Shown in pieces: positions 13,071 to 25,970 of a stretch of 64,000 nucleotides of DNA. Origin of the DNA: Leuctra nigra (taxonomy: Eukaryota; Arthropoda; Insecta; Plecoptera; Leuctridae); contig OW203766.1 of NCBI GenBank assembly GCA_934045905.1, forward strand, positions 15,866,309 through 15,930,308, written 5' to 3'. The position numbers and the translations under genes were made by a program. The notes under the pieces were generated by a model. That model saw only the letters and a program-made list of their open reading frames with translations. It was not told where the DNA came from and did no database searches. The first letter of the stretch is position 1. Each line of letters starts with the position of its first letter.

Positions 13071-14113
13071 GACGACCGTTGCAGACGGTTTACAACAACA
13101 GATAATTTAAAAAATCACACAGCATGTTACTTTTTTAAATAAAAAATAAATTACTCAAGTATTCAGATAATTTTTGTATTTGTACATTTTGAAAATGAGG
13201 AATCATTACTCCCTAAAATCAACAAAAGGTGGCTTTCCATGGCCGAGCAATGCATTGGTATCGTCGCTGACTCGACTTTCAGTCCATAAACGCCGGTAAA
13301 AGCGTCGTACATCGATCAAAATCCATATTTCCAGCTCGACATTTATCTTTACCGTGGAGCATATATATCTTCGAGACGGTAATTAATTTGATAAATTCAA
13401 ACTATAATAAAGTGTAATTTGAAATTGCTGTTCATTTATCGCTGTGGCATTACTCGTGTCTAAGCAGTATTCACGAATGACGAGAGAACTCGGAACTTAG
13501 CGCTAAAGAAAACTTGCAACAGTAAAAAAGTTTACACAACTTAGTAAAATACACTCGCTCACTCGCAAGTAAGTAGTAAAATACCCTCCTACTTCATTTC
13601 ATGTCCGCATAAAACCAAGAATAAAGTGATTTCTATTGAAAATTGAGTGCACCCCATGAATAGCGGGGCCGGGGTACACGGAGGGACGGGGGGGAGGAGC
13701 AGGACGACAGAGCTCATAACACGGTAGTAAAACTCGAGTCGTAATTTCGGGCGGGGCAGAATTACACCCACCCCCCTCTATAAAATCTTGCGCGAAGCTG
13801 GGAGCAACAGGTCCCCGTAGCTATCATCTCATTCACGGACTTATCCCCGCATTGTTGATGCGTCACGTGACATGGCCAGATCAATCGGCGCGCATCGATC
13901 ACGGCGCAGCATTTACAACGTGTGTGGAAAATGAGTGTCCTTTTACACCGATAACGAGTTGTTTGTCTTCGTGATTTGCATAATTGAACTAATAAAGTAA
14001 TTACTAGTTCCCCGGGCTGTGGAGAAGAGTGGACGTCTCCACCCAACAATTACCATTACAAGCCTTGTTTCTATGTATGTAAATCATGTCGTTCACGAAC
14101 GTTCGAACCTGGG
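13071..14113. other. intronic, nothing recognised
   Basis: No repeat pair or protein motif was noticed. A G-rich patch lies at 13680-13700. Confidence 0.45.
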
Positions 14114-14236
14114 GGCCTATTCCACAACTTTTACATTCCCAATTCCACTGGAATTCGATGTCATCCAATGTTAATCCTTATGGCCGTGACCGGATTCCAT
14201 CAGAATGGAATCGGGAAAACGTTCTAGAATAGGCCT
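14114..14236. mobile_element. MITE, GGCCTATTCTA family, copy 1
   Basis: It opens GGCCTATTCCACAACTTTTA and closes TTCTAGAATAGGCC, with inverted similarity over 35-45 bp. The internal phrase AATCCTTATGGCCGTGACCG is identical in the copy at 35782. Confidence 0.72.
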
Positions 14237-14796
14237 CCTGTCAGAAAACAAAGACGAAAGAGTACATTATTATTATCATCGTACAAAAATAATTGATCGA
14301 TTTATATTATTTAAAAATAGTTTTGACACATCTTCCAAAAGTGAAGATCAGTATACAAATCAATGTGGTACAGTAACTGGAAGCGTCGTTTCGGCGTCAC
14401 CGGCGTCGCGATGGCAGGTAAGAGCAGTTGATGTGGACGTCGTCAGAAGACAACCCCGTCATCTCAGAGTTACGCGCAGTTCTGATGACCGAGATCAAGC
14501 CACTAGCCCACTGACAAGTACCTCGTGCGCTTGTCTTATACGAACACGACATCTTGCATCAACTTCACTCAGTCCGTCGCTCAGTCTCATGTGAGTTACG
14601 CAATGTGTTGTCTCGGTACCAGAGAGATCCTTACATCATCGGGTCAGTCTGATACCTTCAGATTAGAGCGACGATTTCCGGAATCAGTTCGCCGTCAGCC
14701 TCTCGACGTCTTCCGCGGTTCTGATGAGCGGAAAGTACGCACCGGTTCTTTACATTCCTAGCGTTACATACAAATTGCTTTGCTACTTTCCGCATA

Positions 14797-15148
14797 CAGG
14801 GGGCGGCAACCTTTTTTGGTGAAGGAGCAAATTTCCCAAAATGTAATAAATTAGATAATACAGGGAGCCGAAGTAGAGGCAATCAAATATAATACACCGA
14901 AAATATTAACTTGAATTACTATTTTATTATGATATTTTGACTAAGCACCCCAGTTGTTGCCCGCAGGGCGTTCTTTTCTAAAATTTCAACAATTTAAAAG
15001 TGATTCTGGGACTCTAAAAAAAACTTCCAATTTTTGCCCCGCAGGGCGTTTTTTTTCGAATTTCCAAATTTTCTTTCCAGATAGATCTTTATTTTATTAT
15101 AAAGAGCTATTCAAGAACCAACAAGGAGCCGCAGGTTGCCGACCCCTG
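14797..15148. mobile_element. hAT-like MITE with CAGGGG(T)CGGCAACC ends
   Basis: It starts CAGGGGGCGGCAACC and ends GGTTGCCGACCCCTG, a near-perfect inverted repeat of a terminus widespread in animal hAT elements. Two internal GCCC(C)GCAGGGCGTT motifs (about 14959 and 15037) are shared with the element at 59778. The 8-bp flanks do not match. No transposase frame. Confidence 0.65.
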
Positions 15149-16648
15149 AACTAGAGGTACCGACGTCTTCGCCGTCATCACCAAACAAGATTATTCCTCC
15201 CAAGAAACATCGATTCCTTCTCAAACTGCGTACAATTCTCACTCTATCAGTAGAAACGTCACAAACACAACATAACCTCCAGAAAAGATTACACTCCTAT
15301 TTTTTCCACCATCCCGAAGGACGCCGATGAGAATCACTTATTAATGACGTCACCATGTAAAAACCTGTCGAAACACATGTAATCACATGTAATGCGATGT
15401 CCACTCGTGTAACTAGGATGTTATCTCTTAACGACTCCGTGTCAGCCGATTGATTAGGAGTGATCGATCAGGTGTAATCGAGGCAAGAGATCGCACTCGC
15501 CGTGTTATCGGGGACATGTGGGGGGGTGATAACGTGCATTGCACACTAGTTGGACGGCTTATCAGGTATTGATTGCAGCTCGCTGATAGGCGGCTGACAC
15601 AAGTATACAGGTTACTCGCGTACCTGATGTATGTGGACATCATTTACAAACATTTACACGATGCAGGGATCAGTTTTCTCTTAAAAATATTACCTACGAG
15701 TCATCTCTTGAATCAGCAGACGAAATCGACCGGAAATCCCAAAAAGTAAACAATATTTCTAAGCTGATGCACTTATTCGTCATAAAAAGGGTATCAAATA
15801 CACCTACTTTTAGTAATTTTGGTTCCAATTTTTTTTTGTGAATTTTGATAATGCCCATGAGATTTGGGGAAGGTGCAATACAATGTTTTTAGATTCAATG
15901 CCTAAAAAAATAGGTACCAGAAAATACATATTTCTTGTACTATTTTAATATGTAAGTGTTTGTTTTTCTGTTAGTGAGTTTTTGCTGTTAGTGAGTTTTT
16001 GCTGTAAAAACCACGTAGTATAAAACCATTGACAGCTCAGTATGACGTGATCCCCGGTTAGTGCGCGGTCAAGACGGCGACGCCGACGTCGATACGGCGT
16101 CGGTAATCGGATGACGACTCGATCTGGCGGCACTGAGGCGATGTCCGTGGGTTTACACCGGCTTACCTACGGCAGGGGGGACGGAGGGGGGCGGCGGTAA
16201 CTGACACTCCCCGGCTAAGCTGATGGGTAACGGACAGCGACTCCCCAGGCGACGGCGGTTACGCGGACGGACGCCGGGGAGACGGGATTACGTCGGTCCG
16301 AGTTCATAATCTTGCCGCCGTCTTACTCGACGCTCGTGTTACTTCATGACGGCGGTAGAGTTTGGGATAGGGTGAAGTTTGAAACATGGAAGAGATATTT
16401 TGGAGAAAAAATACGGTTAAAATACTGGAAAAACGTTCTTGTAAAATTTGTTAAAGCATACCTATACGTTTGTTCCTACCAAAACCATGGAGTTAATAAA
16501 TATTTTTTCGAGCTAAGTTTATGACGGTGTTCTATCAGTCCCTCAATCGACCTCAATGAAGTAGAAAACAACTACAAAATGTCATTTATAAAGAGAGACA
16601 AAAACAAGACATTGATCCGTGAAATTCAGTCTTGAGCACCAATAAAAT
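15149..16648. other. intronic, nothing recognised
   Basis: Includes a CGACG-rich patch (16060-16330) open on both strands by composition only. A short direct duplication, GTTAGTGAGTTTTTGCT, lies near 15972-16002. Confidence 0.45.
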
Positions 16649-16840
16649 CTGTACCTCAGAGGTAGAAGGGTGGAAGTCCATTTCAAAGATTCTTGAGGTG
16701 AGCTCATAAACCAGTATTTCTATTCATATCTGTAATGGTGACACGTGTCATAGTGTAAGAGAATACTTCATAACCATTTTGTTGACAACGATACGAAAAT
16801 CGAGAAAATGGACTTCCACCCTTCTACCTCTACGGAACAG
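16649..16840. mobile_element. MITE, AGAGGTAGAAGG family, copy 2
   Basis: The terminal repeats CAGAGGTAGAAGGGTGGAAG and CTTCCACCCTTCTACCTC are inverted. TTCTTGAGGTGAGCTCATAA matches the reverse strand of copy 1. It is about 55 bp shorter than that copy and non-coding. Confidence 0.75.
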
Positions 16841-17685
16841 AAATGATCTTGCCCACAGAATGATCTTGCCCACCTACTATTATACTATTATATTTTAATT
16901 TTAACTATAGGCTAGAACTTTTTTTCTTCTTACAGGTTATATGGAAGAACAGACGCATGTGTCTGAATATCGCCTCCTCTGTAATGTATTCTTCGTGCAA
17001 AATAAAGACATAATAATAATAAATAAAACCTACAATTTTGGGCCGCTCCGAAATGTTATCCTGGACCAACGACGCCCAAAAGAACGAACTATTTCGCATC
17101 TCTTCAAGCTTGTCATATGTTCAGCTACAGAAGTCAGCACTGCGCCGCCCGATGGTTCGTCTGACTAATACGATCGTGACTGACATTATCACTGCATCAT
17201 ACGTCTACAGGGACAGTAATCACTACACAACGTGACAATAGATTACACCTCCCGACACGTTATTGGGATGCACGGCCACATTGCATTGCAAATAATTATA
17301 TACAATTAAATATGGATTAGCAATGTAATGCGTAACAATGATAATTTTATCTTGGCGTGTTTATGTTATCGCGGCTGCGGTGTAAAGTAAAAGGTGCACT
17401 CAATGTTTTGTGTCAATTGCAAAGGCAACACCGTTGGCTAATGAACATGCACAAATTATCGTGATTAGTTGTGAATTTAAATCAATCAAATCAATTTATG
17501 ATTTCTCGACAGAAGATTTCATTTTATGAGTATAGAAATATTGATGACAATAAAGGGAGTCTCTCCAAGATTGCTGGCAATGGGATGATTGGGGTTCTAG
17601 TTCAAAAGAATGTGTCACGGTGCACTTTTTGAAGCATTATCGACTAACGAACGAGACCGACCATCTTTGTCAGTCGTGATTCTGT

Positions 17686-18040
17686 GCCATTCTATTTTGT
17701 GACGCATTCTATTGATTCTGCGACATTCTATTAGCTATGTGTCAGTCAATCCATTTATTCTGGGACATTATCTCTTTTAAATGACATTCTAATGATTCAG
17801 CAAATTGACATTCTATTGATTCAGTGGCATTCTACTGGTTCTGTGGCATTCTACTGGTTCTGTGACATCGTGTACTGTGGCATTCTATTGGTTCTGTGGC
17901 ATTCTATTGATTCTGTGACATCGTGTTCTGCGACATTCTATTGGTTTTGTTACGCATTTAATTGGTTCTGTGACATTATATGGGTTCTGTGGCATTCTAT
18001 TGGTGCTGTGACGTCGTGGTCTGTGACGTCAGAGCGGCCA
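17686..18040 (+). repeat. 21-bp minisatellite
   Basis: Degenerate tandem units of GGTTCTGTGGCATTCTATT (about 21 bp) run for some 350 bp, with inserted CATCGTGT phrases and decay at the left edge. The 94-codon open frame here is simply the translated repeat (alternating FYWFCD-like words). Confidence 0.85.
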
Positions 18041-19295
18041 GATATTCAGGTCACTCCACGTGTTGTCACCGCGTAGTGAAATCAAGCGGTGCTGTCACAG
18101 AGGTCGAGATGTCGTGGAACATACTGCACTATCAGGTGAACACAGCCGCGATAGTGCATACTATAGCATACACCAGGGACACTGGCCCACTATCTACACC
18201 ACGACAAAAGGAAAAAAGAATAAAATAAGCTTCGATTTTCCGCATTTTTTTACAATTGTTCATTTCTTGACTAATTACCTATTTAATAAAAGCAATTAAA
18301 TCATAAAATCCGCACACCACCACTTGCTATTTAACAGTATTGGCGAGAAAAACTATTATTTTGAAAAAATTAATAAATAATTCTCTTTTATTCTGCATAT
18401 TTTTGCTGATGAGGTAAACAATCAGTTACATTCCTCCAAATGGATGATGTATAATTGACTTTCCTACTACATTTTTTTTAAATCATGCAAATAAGATCGT
18501 AACATTTTCCGATTCATCTTTACTTTGAAGTCAGGTAATCCTGAAAAGTTGCGATTTCTTGTTACTCAGGGAATTTTTGACAGAATAAAAAGCTGATTCA
18601 ACTGATAAATACGCAAAGATGGTACCTTTTTTTGTACAATCTATTCCCCGTCTCCCGTGATACCGATAATAAGTTGCAACAATGCAGACAGACAGTTATA
18701 CATTAAATGCGTATCGAACTGGGGACAAACAGATCAATTCCATCAAACGACAAATATTATCAAACATGCCAGTGTATACAGAAACAAATGAGTGTAAAAC
18801 ACAAAACCGCCTGTTTTCATCCACCCAACAACACGTCCATGTTGTGTCGCGTGCGTCGTTAAGGCCCCGCTAATCGCCCCGTCAGGCAGATAAATCGGGC
18901 CGTCGCGACGCTCATGCACGGGCACGACGCCCGCCGTTATCGCCGTCACAGCGACGTCGACGCGCTGTTGGTTCAGCTCGAAGATGGATGTACGAGCGAC
19001 GACGACTGGCAAATTCACAGCCGGACGGGAATTGATGAATTACTGTCAAAGTCTCGCGGAATTAAATCAATTTCGTGATTGGAAACGCGTTGGAAATCTG
19101 AACTTGAAACAATAATGCCGAATGTTCGCGGAGGATAAGTTTGAGATGGATTGCATGTCAAATTAATGAACAGTAGATTGTGGCTTGTGACTTAGAGAAA
19201 TTAATAATTGATTCATGTTTGAGGTACAAATGTGGTGTCACCTGTTTGACATGTACGATTGTTGATATCCTTTTCAAACAAATCTATGAAATAGA
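18041..19295. other. intronic, nothing recognised
   Basis: AT-rich, with a CGTCG-rich patch at 18850-18980. No motif-bearing frame. Confidence 0.45.
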
Positions 19296-19432
19296 CAAAT
19301 ACAATTTAAAGACTTACACTCCAGATTTAATAATTATTAATGCCAATAAATAATTTAAATAATTAAATAATGTCATTAAATAATCATTGAATCATGAGTG
19401 TTAAGTCTTTGAATTATATTTTTCTATATTCA
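19296..19432. repeat. AT-rich foldback element, copy 1
   Basis: CAATTTAAAGACTTACACTC is reversed near the right end as GAGTGTTAAGTCTTTGAATT, and the interior is made of ATTTAATAAT/ATTAAATAAT blocks. A second, more symmetric copy lies 280 bp on. Confidence 0.6.
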
Positions 19433-19582
19433 AGTGAGATTTGAAGCTTTCACAGCACAATTTAAATATAAGGAAAGTAATAACTTAGACTAAATAACTG
19501 TGGTAATAATAAGGGTTCCAGAAATTCGTAGTTTTATTGGAAGCGTATAAAATTAGTGGAGCATTTCGTATTTCTTGAGGAA

Positions 19583-19724
19583 TAAATAGAACAATACAAT
19601 TCAAATACTTCACTCCCAAGATTCAATAATAATGAATGACATTATTCAATTATTTAAATTATTTAATGTCATTAAATCATTGAATCTTGAGGGTAAAGTC
19701 TTTGAATTGTATATCTCTATTTCG
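19583..19724. repeat. AT-rich foldback element, copy 2
   Basis: AAATAGAACAATACAATTCA and TTGAATTGTATATCTCTATT are inverted, followed inward by CAAGATTCAAT and ATTGAATCTTG, so almost all of the 142 bp can form a hairpin. Same family as 19296-19432. Confidence 0.65.
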
Positions 19725-20766
19725 TATACGTGTTTGTAGGTGTGATCTTTCCACATTTTTTATTTTATAACATAAAGTTTCATTCATACTTAAATCATAC
19801 ACACTTTTGATCCCCAGTAAAAAAGCTGAACTAATTAAGTGTGCAAGGATCTGGCATGATGTTATCTCATGAATCCGTCAACTATCCGATGTTTAGCACG
19901 CGCGACGACGTCTGTAGCGACGCGATCGTCTCACACCATCACCAGGCGTTGAGAGAGCGTCGCGTCTGGCGTGTCTGTCTGTAGGCGACGTTGAGGCGTT
20001 GAGATGATCATATTCAGTGGCAGAGTCATTGGCGTCCACAGCAATTGTGCTAGGGGGGGGTGGGGGATTTTGAACATTTAGTGTGGGGCCGAGGAAGTTT
20101 TTGGACGAGCGTTTTCGACATGATATAATCCAGTTCAAACTCTTGTTCCACGAAACAAATTATTTAAAAAAAAATGGTTTGAGCTGTTTTTTTATTTACA
20201 AAAATATATAGAAACATTTCAAAAAGTATCCAACAAATCGGAGATGGAACCAAGTGCTCATTTCAGTGAAAAAGGGACAAATGTGACTTATACTTACAAA
20301 TCGCTCCTTTTGTAGCATTACTATCTGCATTTCGCCTTAGTAGAATTCCAGGGGGGAGAGGGGGGGGGGTGTTCTAACGCTCATTGCTGTCACATTTGAT
20401 CACAATCCCGATAGTCGAGTTTCTGTCCGATTAATTTGCCTCCGATCTGCGAGTTTAAAACTAACCCGATTCCCGGTAACTAGACGCCGTCGTCGCGGTC
20501 ACCCGTCAACATCACGCCGACGTCGGCTGTCAGAGCAGGCGTCGCGGCGCCGATAGACGCCGCCGCAACGAGCTGGCGACGTCGACAAGTTCGCCACGAC
20601 GCGTGCTGCGGACAGCGGATCACGCCCCCCCCTCACCTAACAGGTACAACGCGGGAACGCGTCTACCACAAGTCGATGCTAAATAGAAAAAGCTGACAAG
20701 GATTATACATTTTGAAGTACCTATTCTAAATTCTGCGTTCAAGTCTTTGAGTTGCCATTCACTTCT

Positions 20767-20783
20767 CCCCCCCCCCCCCCCCC
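20767..20783. repeat. C17 homopolymer
   Basis: An uninterrupted run of about 17 C on the plus strand. Comparable runs are at 34117-34130 (C14), 48286-48300 (G15), 58616-58630 and 35638-35658. Confidence 0.9.
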
Positions 20784-20807
20784 TTGTGCTAAGATGCGTC
20801 CATATTA

Positions 20808-20924
20808 ACTGTTTTTGCGTATTGCGTTTTTTTCTACTAACACCAATCACAAGTTTGCCGTGAGCGGTTGCTGGACTTGTGATTATGGTTATAAGAAAAA
20901 TAACGCAAAACGCAAAAACGGTCT
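20808..20924. repeat. 117-bp foldback repeat
   Basis: CTGTTTTTGCGTATTGCGTT pairs with AACGCAAAACGCAAAAACGG, and the match continues through ACTAACACCAATCACAAG against CTTGTGATTATGGTTAT. There is a short unpaired centre. A C17 tract precedes it. Confidence 0.6.
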
Positions 20925-22269
20925 GTGGATGAAGCTTTATCTTAAAACAAACTAATAAATTAGATAGCGTGGACACCTCTGAAATAAATATTCATCGAAG
21001 ATATACCAATTAAATTTCAATGTCAAACTTTTCACTTAAAAAAGCTTTGGGAAAAAAAATATCAACAATATTCACGTCTCAACTACGTCATTAACCTAAC
21101 CATTTTTAACCTAATTATTAAACCTAATTGAAATGTCACTTCCGTAAGTGGAAACAGTTTCTGGAGTGCAAACACCAAGTGCAGGACGCTCGGCAATGTC
21201 GGGCTATCTTATCACCATGACAATTTATATTCCGGAAGTAAACAAACTGCTACAACGTCTACGTTGTTTTCTTTATCGACCAGTTTCCGTATGCCGACTA
21301 ATAAACTTTGCATTGTGCGTCTACACGGCAATAAAGTACACAATATCCTTGTCGTCGCTGTGCAATACCTGACAGGTGAAACTAAAACTAACTCAAAACT
21401 AACGTTCGAGTCTCGGTGTCTGACCACAAACTCCTCGGACATTCTTTAGGTTTTAAACACCTGGGTTCGATTCTCTCATCTGACAGAAGAAGCGATCAAA
21501 TGGCTTGATAATTTATATTTATAATTTGTTTTTCTTATTTCTCTATTGTTTACTTTAATGTTTCAATAAAAAACCATACGATAATCATAATCCATCCGAC
21601 CTTTATGTGTGTTTTTCCTAAATTCCCTCACCGAGAGCTTATTTATTCCCCGTGTGCTAGCAGGGTTTTATTAGTAGGTATAACCTTCCAAAAAAGGCAA
21701 CAATAGTGAATGACCCACGATGGATAAAAAAGGGGTCAACTAGTTACAAGACTAGTAAAAAAGTGGTATAAAAGCTCTCAAAAAGAAGCAGTTCTATAGA
21801 TTTTTTTTTACCTTTATCGAAATTAAATTGATTGACATCTGAACACATTCAAAGCGTCCATCTTAGTTCAAAGGAATTTGCCAAAAGCGCATACATTTTT
21901 AAGAAGGTATGAAAAATAATAATGTGATAGCAAAAATAAAAAAATGTACATGTGCGTTTTCGACAATTTGTATCTAAAAGTGGGTAAATAGTTGTGTTCA
22001 AGAATAAGTGGTGTGAGCTCGACACGGCTATAACCTCGTCAATAAACGAACACTCCTACAGTGCTGTCTCTGGAACGCAAGGGGACGCGTGTTCGAGCCC
22101 CGCCATCCATCTTCCCCCCACGTGCGCCGCCACGTGTCGCCGTTCACACGAGCCCGAGGGATTTACGAGGCGAATCACAGATATCCAGGCCACAAATCCT
22201 GGAGGCCATTCAGCCCGTCATCCAGACATGAGGCTGGCATCCAGGATACATGCAGAGAGACGTCGTGAG
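20925..22269. other. intronic, nothing recognised
   Basis: AT-rich. GGGTTCGATTCTC at 21463 and GTGTTCGAGCCCC at 22090 are isolated B-box-like words, perhaps SINE relics. Confidence 0.4.
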
Positions 22270-22335
22270 CGACGCCGACGCGAGAGGGTGACGCTATGCT
22301 GGAGGTCCCGGGTTCGATTCCAACGGCCGGTGTTA
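22270..22335 (+). repeat. tRNA-like B-box segment
   Basis: GCTGGAGGTCCCGGGTTCGA followed by TTCC matches a tRNA T arm/B box, and GAGAGGGTGACGCTATG precedes it. No D arm is found. Probably a SINE relic. Confidence 0.4.
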
Positions 22336-22346
22336 TTTTAGTGATT

Positions 22347-22750
22347 TCCTCAGTCGAGAGGCAATTGATGGGAAGGTTACGACGATCCACAGTTTCAAGA
22401 AAAGTGAGGTATATTTCAATCATCAGATCTTGAAATCAACGTAGAAAAATTAATATACCTTCGCGCAAATTGGTGTTAACTTTGTAGTTGGTGTCCAAAA
22501 AAGTAAAAGTTTGTGGCAATCTACAGATAAAAAATAAATATGATGTCCTTAGTCGAGAGGCAAATGCTGCTCTAGATATTTGTTGGACAGCGAAGGAAAT
22601 TCCGAAATTTAATAATAGTCGGAAAACAATCATCATAACTTGAAATAAACGCAGAAAAATTAATATGCCTTCGTGCTAATTGGTGTTTTTGTAGTTGGTG
22701 TCCAAAAAAGTTAAAGTTTGTGGCAATCTACAGATAAAAAATATTAATAT
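22347..22750 (+). repeat. direct repeat of about 210 bp, two copies
   Basis: CGAGAGGCAA near 22353 and 22553, and TTGGTGTCCAAAAAAGT followed by AAAGTTTGTGGCAATCTACA near 22490 and 22690, mark two copies, 200-210 bp apart. The last 110 bp of each are most similar. Confidence 0.75.
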
Positions 22751-23624
22751 GATATAAATTAAAAATGGTAAAAATAAGAATAACGTTAAAAAGTTTATGA
22801 AAATGTTAACATTCTTGTTTGTTTAGAATTAATAATTATAATTCGAGATAGAAATGCACCTGTCTGTTTCTTTGCCACGGTACAGAAAGCATGGAATCAT
22901 TTGACCAGCCATAATGATGAAGTCATTAACACAAACCATAGCCACGATTCCCAGAAACACGCGCAAGAAGCTGGACACAATCAATATAGAATTCAACTCA
23001 TGTATCGAGCAGTCAAGACAAGAACATTCATCAAGCAATTCAACGGTGCATTCATCTACACTAGAAATACCTCGAGGCATACCCAAGCTGCATTATTCAA
23101 CATACCTTAATAGAATATAATAAACACGTCATATTTTTATTTTTTATACCGACGAATTTTCTACTGGCGGTCTGAAACTGATGTTTGATTGGCTGTCAAA
23201 AAATTATTTAAATTCGGTACAAAACACTGTAATCAAGTTTGCGAATAGGCGATTAACTTCAAAACCACTCCCGTGAAGACAAAATTGTTTTCCACGAAAA
23301 CAATACGCCGATTATCTTGTAACAGTTGCAGATTAAAAAAATCGTTCTAAAAGTTCGATTGAGAGATGTGAATCTGCTGCTAATTACTTCATCAAGCCGG
23401 GCATCGCTTCTGAGAACCTCGCCGATGAGATTCCCGACGACTGCTAGAGCGCAAGAAGCGCGTGTGCGCGGATCACTTGCTATGAGATGAATTCTCTCCA
23501 CTCCACTAGCCGTGTGCAATTACACCAGGTTGCCATGCACCACGACACACGTGTAATTACACGGCGCATAATCGTGCGCGGCCGGGAGAGCACCGGCGAT
23601 CAGGAGTCCGGTGATTGACGCTAG

Positions 23625-24140
23625 AGAACCCCCGGGCGACGGTGCTAGAGCGTGGGTTCCGAGTTACCTCCTTGGTTCCGAGCGAGGGTCCCGGTTAGGG
23701 ATGGGATTTTCAAGGAAACTATCAATAGAAAAAAAGACAGATCATATTTGCAATCAATTTTCACATTCAAGTGGCCAAAAATTCAAAAAATTTACTATTT
23801 TTTTTGTATTTTTTACACATGACCTATATGAACTACCAGGTGCCCTATTCTAGAAATTTTGAATTCCCAAATTTGATGGAATTCCATCAGAATGAAAAAG
23901 GGAATAGACCTCCAGCTCCCTTAGATAAAGTTATTGAAAAAAAATTTGCTAAATTTAGTGGAGTCATAGACTTCGTCATGGCCTTAGTGGTGGGAACAAC
24001 GAATCTGTTTTCACACATTTCCATATTTGTCAATTTCCAAAAGCATCCTTAGTCCCCGATGAAGCGGAACCTCCGAGCGACGGTGGTAGACCGTGGGTCC
24101 CGGATGACGAGAAACCCCCGAGCGACAATGGTAACCCATA
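23625..24140 (+). repeat. split GC-rich repeat, two parts
   Basis: The phrase CCCCCGGGCGACGGTGCTAG followed by AGCGTGGGTTCCGAG near 23629 recurs at about 24075 as CCGAGCGACGGTGGTAGACC and in part at 24117. The AT-rich segment between them (about 23700-24050) includes the small MITE at 23842. Confidence 0.4.
23842..23910. mobile_element. MITE, GGCCTATTCTA family, deleted copy
   Basis: It shares the ends GCCCTATTCTAGAAATTTTG and GGAATAGACCTCCAGCT with the copy at 35782. The middle third is missing, leaving a 69-bp hairpin of GGAATTCCATCAGAATG-type sequence. Confidence 0.6.
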
Positions 24141-24814
24141 CGTCTCGCATGAATCGTGAGTCGTGGGTGGCAGAGAGCCTAGATGTGGTAAATGGTAACC
24201 CACTTGAAACAACTTGTATACTCAATAGTCTTGCACTGGGGAGGTCCAGGGATTGAGTTCAGAACATTATATCGACAGTGTTTCCAAGCAATTTGTTTAC
24301 TAATCTCAAGTTTATTCATCATTTGAAGCCCGCATAATGCTCTTCAAACGCCTCTAGAGCTAATCGGTTGCTATGTTCATTCTAAAGGGGATAAATTAAA
24401 TTTCCCACGATACAAATATTCTGGTCTACTCAAGTAATTTATTTTCGAAAAGAACCAAATAGGACGGTCAAAACAACAGTAGGCTTAGGCCCGGTTGATG
24501 GTACAATATACGATGGATAAAGTTAGCGGCAAGATTAATTGATATTTACGAGAGCCAATGACCACAACGTGTAGAGAGAATCCTGGCAATTTGTTGAAGG
24601 GAACTTTATCGAAATAGGTCAGTCAATTAAAAAATGGGAGAGTAAGAAAGCAATTTAGAACGTGGAGTGAGCTCAATACAAATCAATATTGCCTCTATAC
24701 ACAGATGTACAAACATTATGTGCACTTTGCATCAAGACATTTCAATTAATGTTTTGACTTGGCCACATTTATGATGTCACTGATTTTCTTAGCTGAATTT
24801 TTAGATCACTCTAC

Positions 24815-24912
24815 TAGATAATGTATTACCTAATACCACCTCAAAGTAAATGACAAAATTTCGTACTCAACACTGAGGTCGTAATAGAGGTCGTGTTGTA
24901 TTCCAGGGTGAT
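24815..24912. repeat. diverged relative of the 7519 palindrome
   Basis: On the reverse strand, words such as ACGACCTC, AGTGTTGAGTACGA and GACCTCTATTACGACC follow the order seen near the centre of the palindrome at 7519-7906. It is heavily mutated and the ends are unclear. Confidence 0.4.
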
Positions 24913-25266
24913 CTTTAATCGAGTGAGCTTGAAGAGATGTTTTAAAAAATATGTTAGGGTGAAGACAAAACTAAAATATAAAATATGTCATAGGTGTGAC
25001 GAGGCTGTCATGTGATAAAGAGAGTCGAGTATATGCACGCGAGAGCAACAGAGAGAGAGAGAGCGCGCGTGTTATCTGGAGTATCGAGTACATGATCGCA
25101 TTATCAGCGACGCGATTATCAGCCCCGGTGACATCGATTAATCCTCCACTAATCCGCGGTGTGACTTCTGCCCGGCGCTTATCAACTAATCAGTAATCAC
25201 TAATCAGCTGCCTCGCTACGCGACACACAATTCCAGCTTTTCATCGGCTCACTTCAATTATTAGGA

Positions 25267-25341
25267 CTCCTGAACCGGGGCTCGAACCCGGGACCTCTCA
25301 CTTGCCGGGCGAGAGCTCTACCAACTGAGCTACTCGGTCGG
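25267..25341 (-). repeat. tRNA-like SINE head or tRNA pseudogene
   Basis: The minus strand reads GTAGCTCAGTTGGTAGAGC (A box, D arm), an anticodon-like stem CTCGC/GTGAG with loop CCGGCAA, and CCGGGTTCGAGCCCCGG (T arm with B box). The acceptor halves do not pair fully and position 33 is C, so it is not a working tRNA. It is best read as a tRNA-derived SINE fragment. Confidence 0.65.
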
Positions 25342-25399
25342 ACGGACGGATAATTGCAAAATAAATAGAATTAAAAAAAACATGAGGAAGTAAGTTTTA

Positions 25400-25500
25400 T
25401 AAACAGTGTTTAACGACCCACTGTTCTGCAACTAGGATACTATGATGGGGGGGGGGGGGCATTATTATGGAACCTCCCCAGCATTTGCCTCTGGCTAAAC
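25400..25500 (+). repeat. fragment of the GTTAACGTCGCAC-type repeat
   Basis: AGTGTTTAACGACCCACTGT followed by TCTGCAACTAGGATACTATG resembles the heads at 12893 and 45219. It is followed by a long G run and CCCAGCATTTGCCTCTGGCT. Diverged and short. Confidence 0.45.
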
Positions 25501-25970
25501 ACGATCGACAGAATCACGCCTGCACATCAAAGGGGAAGCGTATGTAAACTGTTGAAATACGCTAGAAAATATTCAATCTATAGTGAACTGAAAGCCATTG
25601 CCACTGACGTAAATTTAATTTTAACTCTTGCAGAGATTTTCGAATTAAAAATGCATTAGAATGAAAATTAAAACAGTTGAAAATGTGACCTTGACGGCCA
25701 TCTAAAGTACCCATCTCCTGCATATTAATTTGCAAACCTCTTCGCACTCGAGTAATAAACCCAGACAGCTAATCAACAACCGACGAACACTCGAACCGTG
25801 TAACATATTTCTTTCACGGCGCGTAACCCGCCATTGGGAATGATGCGGTCAATGATGACGTCACTGCATCATCGGCAACCACACGTGTATCAATCATCGG
25901 GGCGGCCGTGACCAGCGCAACAACGTCGCCAGCTCAGTCGGTGATTAATTATACCGCCAGTTCTCGCGGA

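Noticed and set aside
20028..20370. Possible G-run hAT element between the G-rich tracts at 20051 and 20351
   Set aside because: No inverted ends or 8-bp duplication could be matched.
22829..23086. Minus-strand frame of 85 codons with a hydrophobic stretch, possibly an exon of a membrane protein
   Set aside because: One hydrophobic segment is not diagnostic, no splice sites or neighbouring exons were found, and no family could be named.
25267..25341. A functional tRNA-Ala(GGC)
   Set aside because: The acceptor stem does not pair and position 33 is C instead of T. It belongs with the other tRNA-like fragments.
25942..25949. TGATTAAT and related Exd/Hox-type octamers (also TGATTGATTAAT at 52987)
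   Set aside because: An octamer is expected about twice per 64 kb on each strand set, so single sites are not evidence for autoregulation.
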